64,000 bases of DNA from Planococcus chinensis (GTDB lineage: Bacteria; Bacillota; Bacilli; Bacillales_A; Planococcaceae): NCBI RefSeq assembly GCF_020071995.1, contig NZ_JABWTK010000006.1, positions 62,001-126,000 of the forward strand, read 5' to 3'. The first letter of the stretch is position 1. Every line of letters starts with the position of its first letter. The translations under genes were made by a program, and so were the position numbers. The notes beneath the pieces were generated by a model. That model was not told the origin of the DNA. It searched no databases and worked only from the letters and a program-made list of their open reading frames with translations. Of the stretch, positions 60,975 through 64,000 are shown piece by piece.

Positions 60975-61628
60975 ATGTTGACAGTGAACATCAGCAAGCA
61001 GCTCGAACAGTTTGAACTGAACGCGGACTTTGGGATGAATCAGGAAATACTGGCGTTGATCGGTTCATCAGGCTCCGGAAAAACCACGTTGCTGAACTGC
61101 ATTGCCGGCATTGTCCAGCCGGATAATGGAGAGATTTCTTTGAACGGGCAGCATTTTTACCGAAAAGGCCAAAAACCGCTAAAGATCCAAAAGCGGAAAG
61201 TCGGTTATCTGTTTCAGGATTATGCCTTGTTTCCGCATTTTACGATAGAGAAAAACATTCTTTTCAGTTTGGGCAGGAACGCTGATTTGTCCCATGTGAA
61301 TGAATTGACCCGGCTTTTAGGAATCCAGAAACTGCTGTCGAAATATCCGCATCAAATATCAGGCGGCGAAAAACAGCGGGTGGCATTGGCGCGTGCGCTT
61401 GCCGCAAAACCGGACATCCTGCTCTTGGATGAGCCTTTTTCCGCGCTCGATGACGCGACGCGCAGCCGCTGCCATGACGAACTTCTGCGCATCCACGAAC
61501 TTTGGAAGATTCCGGTGATCCTGGTGACTCACCGCATTGCCGATGCAGAAGAACTCGCCAATCGCATCGTCCGGATCGAAAAAGGCGTGATGAGTGAACA
61601 AGAATTGAAACAAGCATCCCTTATTTAA
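60975..61628 (+). CDS. modC: Molybdate ABC ATPase ModC
   Basis: 217 residues. Walker A GSSGSGKT, Q-loop YLFQDYALFPHFTIEKN, signature ISGGEKQRVALARA, Walker B ILLLDEPFSALD and switch His VTHRIADA. It lacks the C-terminal MOP domain that longer ModC proteins use to sense molybdate. GGAAGGGAGTAG precedes the ATG, five bases after modB. The terminator overlaps its end. Confidence 0.93.
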   Translation: MLTVNISKQLEQFELNADFGMNQEILALIGSSGSGKTTLLNCIAGIVQPDNGEISLNGQHFYRKGQKPLKIQKRKVGYLFQDYALFPHFTIEKNILFSLGRNADLSHVNELTRLLGIQKLLSKYPHQISGGEKQRVALARALAAKPDILLLDEPFSALDDATRSRCHDELLRIHELWKIPVILVTHRIADAEELANRIVRIEKGVMSEQELKQASLI

Positions 61629-61647
61629 GAGAGATGCTTGTTTTTTT
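61608..61647 (+). terminator. Terminator overlapping the end of modC
   Basis: AAACAAGCATC pairs with GATGCTTGTTT; the stop codon is in the loop; T-run following. It separates modABC from moeB. Confidence 0.85.
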
Positions 61648-61820
61648 ATATTTATGAAGCTTTGTTAACTGATTGAATATTATGATTTGATTCGCTGCTT
61701 TCCTTTCTTTTAATGCCGCTTTTTATTAAGATTAGAATAAGGCGTGATCAGCAACAGTTTTTTAAAAGAAGAACTGCGGAATAATGAACAAATTTGAATG
61801 CAGAAAAGAGGTGGCTGACT

Positions 61821-62840
61821 GTGGAAGAACGCTATTCCCGGCAAGTCCTGTTTAAACCGATTGGATCGTCCGGACAAGGAAATTTGGGTGAATCTTCAGT
61901 AGCCATCATCGGCTGCGGTGCTTTAGGGTCCGCCATTGCAGAAACACTGGCAAGAGCAGGCGTCGGGGAAATCCACCTCGTAGACCGGGATTATGTGGAA
62001 CTGTCCAATTTGCAGCGCCAACAGCTTTTCACCGAAGAAGATGCGGAGCAGCTGACACCGAAAGTGGTTGCTGCTGAAAAAAGGCTGAAAGCGATCCGAA
62101 CCGACCTCCGCTTGACCACGTATTTGGCGCATGCGGACGCACCGTTAATGGAAAAGCTGGCCGCCAGCTGCAGGTTGATCATGGATGCGACTGACAATTT
62201 TGAAACGCGGCTTCTGATCAATGACGCCTCCGTCAAATTCGGGGTCCCCTGGATATACGGGGCTTGTGTAGGCAGCTCGGGCGTCGTTTTTCCTTTTATC
62301 CCGAAAGAAACCCCTTGTTTCCGTTGTCTGCTGCCGGTATTGCCGGCAGTCAATCAAACCTGTGACACGGTCGGCATCATCCCGCCGGCAGTCCAAGTGA
62401 CAGCCGCTCTTCAATGTACAGAAGCTTTGAAATGGCTAAGTGGAAACCGCGAGGCTATGCGAAAAAAAGTCCATTACTTTGATTTATGGGACAATATGCA
62501 GCACGATTTAGGCGTTTCACGCATAAAGAATCCCGAGTGCGCAACTTGCGGAGAAGAACCGGTCTTTCCGGCACTGGAGGCAAGAGGGCAAGGGTCGTAT
62601 GCCGTTTTATGCGGCCGGGACGCCGTGCAGGTACTGCCGGATCCAGACCGTCCCATTTCGATGAATGCCGCTGAAAATATCGGCCGGCAAATGGGCGGCT
62701 CCGTTAACAGCACGCCGTATTTCGTGGAACTGAATGTGCACGGCAAAAGGGCCGTCCTGTTTAAAGACGGCCGCTTGCTGATCCACGGCATCCGGAATGT
62801 TGCCGAAGGCCGGAAATTTTATCATCAGTTGTTTGGCTGA
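61821..62840 (+). CDS. moeB: Molybdopterin-synthase adenylyltransferase MoeB (ThiF/E1-like)
   Basis: 339 residues from GTG 61821 (AGAGGTGGCTGACT upstream; ATG 61794 has no ribosome site). E1-like core: GCGALGSAIAETLARAGVGE, DYVELSNLQRQQLF, DATDNFETRLLIND. Zinc CxxC pairs in CFRC and CATC. It adenylates the C-terminus of MoaD so that sulfur can be loaded. An additional 80 residues at the C-terminus (VLPDPDRPISMN to the end) form a small extra domain rather than a complete rhodanese. Followed 19 bases later by moaB. Confidence 0.9.
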   Translation: MEERYSRQVLFKPIGSSGQGNLGESSVAIIGCGALGSAIAETLARAGVGEIHLVDRDYVELSNLQRQQLFTEEDAEQLTPKVVAAEKRLKAIRTDLRLTTYLAHADAPLMEKLAASCRLIMDATDNFETRLLINDASVKFGVPWIYGACVGSSGVVFPFIPKETPCFRCLLPVLPAVNQTCDTVGIIPPAVQVTAALQCTEALKWLSGNREAMRKKVHYFDLWDNMQHDLGVSRIKNPECATCGEEPVFPALEARGQGSYAVLCGRDAVQVLPDPDRPISMNAAENIGRQMGGSVNSTPYFVELNVHGKRAVLFKDGRLLIHGIRNVAEGRKFYHQLFG

Positions 62841-62859
62841 AGCAAAAAGGAGAATTTGA

Positions 62860-63375
62860 ATGTCGGAATCATTTGATCTGGAAAAGAACATCCGCATTGC
62901 CGTCTTGACGGTCAGCGATACCCGCACACCGGAAACCGATACAGGCGGAGCATTGATGAAAACCTTGGCAGAAGCGGCCGGCATCGAAGTGGCCGGCTAC
63001 CGGATTGTGAAAGATGACCAAGCGGAAATCAAACGAGCGGTGGCAGAGTGGCTGGAAGAAAAGGATCTTGACGCTATTGTTTCAACTGGCGGCACGGGCA
63101 TTGCCAAGCGCGATGTATCGATTGAAGCGATTGAACCCTTATTCGAAAAAGAAATTCCGGGTTTCGGCGAATTATTCCGTTTCTTGAGTTTTAGGGAAGA
63201 CATCGGCACGAGAGCACTTTTAAGCCGCGCATCGGCAGGCGTGGCTTCAGATAAAGCCATTTTTGTCCTGCCGGGTTCACGCGGTGCAGTGAAGCTTGCA
63301 ATGGAGCGGCTGGTGTTGCCGGAACTCGCCCATATCACTTTTGAACTGAACAAACACCGTCAGGCGCGTTCGTAA
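62860..63375 (+). CDS. moaB: Molybdopterin adenylyltransferase, MoaB/MogA family
   Basis: 171 residues. [35 protein letters not shown] and [15 protein letters not shown] are the MoaB/MogA signature (the TGGTG loop binds molybdopterin). It adenylates molybdopterin before MoeA inserts molybdate. AAAAAGGAGAATTTGA precedes the ATG. Its 3' end overlaps moaC on the other strand by 16 bases. Confidence 0.93.
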   Translation: MSESFDLEKNIRIAVLTVSDTRTPETDTGGALMKTLAEAAGIEVAGYRIVKDDQAEIKRAVAEWLEEKDLDAIVSTGGTGIAKRDVSIEAIEPLFEKEIPGFGELFRFLSFREDIGTRALLSRASAGVASDKAIFVLPGSRGAVKLAMERLVLPELAHITFELNKHRQARS

Positions 63376-63848
63376 TCGCCCGACTTGCCGCCGGTTTTCT
63401 CAAGCAGCATCGTCGGTCCGATGACCATTTCCTTGCCGGCTGCTTTGCACATATCGTAAATGGTGAGCGCAGCGGCAGAAGCGGCAGTCAACGCTTCCAT
63501 TTCCACGCCGGTCGGGCCTTTCGTTTTGACCGTTGCGTAAAGCAGCACTTCGTAATGGGCGTTCGCTTCATCGACATTCCATTCGAATTCAATATCGACG
63601 CCGCTCAGTGCGAGCGGATGGCACATCGGGATGATTTGGGCGGTGTTTTTCGCCGCCATGATGCCGGCCACTTGGGCCACCGCAAACACGTCGCCTTTTT
63701 TATTGGTGCCGTCTTTGATTTGCTGGTAGATGACTTCGTTCAGAAGGACAGCCGTTTTGGCGCGTGCCGTCCGCACCGTATCGTTTTTTCCGGAAACGTC
63801 GACCATTTTGGCCCGTCCTTGTTCGTTAAAGTGTGTCAGTTCAGACAT
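63360..63848 (-). CDS. moaC: Cyclic pyranopterin monophosphate synthase MoaC
   Basis: 162 residues from ATG 63848 (GGAAAGGATGATAAAC upstream; ATG 63857 is closer to the ribosome site and also possible). Signature: [62 protein letters not shown]. Converts the MoaA product to cyclic pyranopterin monophosphate. Transcribed against moaB and divergent from moeA. Confidence 0.96.
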   Translation of the reverse strand: MSELTHFNEQGRAKMVDVSGKNDTVRTARAKTAVLLNEVIYQQIKDGTNKKGDVFAVAQVAGIMAAKNTAQIIPMCHPLALSGVDIEFEWNVDEANAHYEVLLYATVKTKGPTGVEMEALTAASAAALTIYDMCKAAGKEMVIGPTMLLEKTGGKSGDYERA

Positions 63849-63911
63849 GTTTATCATCCTTTCCGGTTCTTAAAGTTAAGTATATCAGGAAAAATCGAGG
63901 AGTAGATATAG

Positions 63912-64000
63912 ATGGTGGAACACCGAAAACCGATTCCGGTTTCAGAAGCTGTACAAAAAGTGATTGACCAAGCGCATCTGTTGGAGACGGAAACAGTGCC
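63912..64000 (+). CDS. moeA: Molybdopterin molybdenumtransferase MoeA, N-terminus (partial)
   Basis: The window ends inside this gene. The 29 visible codons read MVEHRKPIPVSEAVQKVIDQ..., the typical MoeA start (KRTPIPVEEA). GAGGAGTAGATATAG precedes the ATG. MoeA inserts molybdate into adenylated molybdopterin. It is divergent from moaC with 63 bases between starts. Confidence 0.85.
   Translation, partial: MVEHRKPIPVSEAVQKVIDQAHLLETETV

Noticed and set aside
1..64000. CRISPR arrays, transposons, prophage, tRNA or rRNA genes
   Set aside because: I saw no array with CRISPR-sized spacers, no transposase or integrase frames, no phage structural genes and no tRNA cloverleaf or rRNA sequence. The only short-period array is the 20-bp one at 36602.

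Overview
The window reads as chromosome of a low-to-moderate GC Gram-positive of order Bacillales. Planococcaceae (Planococcus or a close relative) is my best guess. The reasons are AGGAGG ribosome sites, GTG/TTG starts, S-box and tandem T-box leaders, BceRSAB-type and CitST-CitM modules, class III fructose-bisphosphatase, RsbR-type stressosome protein, MhqR-type and Fur boxes, and many intrinsic terminators. The genus is inferred from overall protein character, not from a search. There is no rRNA, tRNA, CRISPR array, prophage or recognisable insertion sequence; this is mostly core and accessory housekeeping DNA with many small, independently terminated transcription units.

Layout. 1-1801: end of a nickel/peptide-type ABC importer (permease tail, two ATPases). 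2089-3845: small membrane proteins, an unknown protein and a NUDIX hydrolase. 3948-6730: P1B4-type metal-efflux ATPase, a 41-codon divergent ORF, and an unusual YkuS-YtxH-like fusion. 6893-8527: SAM-riboswitch-controlled flavin monooxygenase. 8702-9703: M23 peptidase. 9788-14945: two TetR/MFS drug-efflux pairs flanking heme O synthase. 15077-16156: a cluster of small membrane proteins behind a very good ECF-sigma (SigW-like) promoter. 16263-20314: fbp, an RsbR paralogue, menA. 20569-25106: BceRS two-component system and BceAB peptide-antibiotic ABC transporter, with a palindromic BceR-type box over the kinase stop codon. 25260-25946: OsmC protein and a small membrane protein. 26035-29885: CitM citrate carrier with CitST and a cre site. 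30044-30995: Fur-box-controlled siderophore-binding lipoprotein. 31139-33992: MerR regulator and two CNNM/CorC-type transporters with matching hairpin leaders. 34236-36498: UppP-type phosphatase and an M48 protease with ankyrin repeats. 36602-36720: exact 20-bp-period repeats. 36756-43499: lipid/ester metabolism genes (SDR, acyl ligase, esterases, creatininase-like, MaoC-like). 43559-46053: cardiolipin synthase with an apparent ATT start, and small membrane proteins. 46184-48725: thrS behind two T-boxes. 48852-52789: DrrAB-like ABC exporter with a LexA-like box, and a YhgE-like permease with a PadR regulator. 53133-57067: MhqR-box-controlled ring-cleavage dioxygenase, SMR efflux gene with a structured leader, NUDIX. 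57152-58123: quinone oxidoreductase interrupted by a stop. 58397-59173: a lone sdhB. 59314-64000: molybdate uptake (modABC) and molybdenum cofactor synthesis (moeB, moaB, moaC, moeA start).

How they work together. A strong theme is defence of the cell envelope and xenobiotic or stress response. It includes Bce-type peptide resistance, several drug pumps, SMR, DrrAB, a cardiolipin synthase, UppP, and an ECF-controlled small-protein cluster. A second theme is metal and cofactor homeostasis: nickel, iron, a P1B4 ATPase, CNNM proteins and molybdenum. Regulation can often be read directly from the DNA, which is where most of the interesting observations lie. Starts were chosen by ribosome-binding sites and family alignment and often differ from the longest possible ORF.
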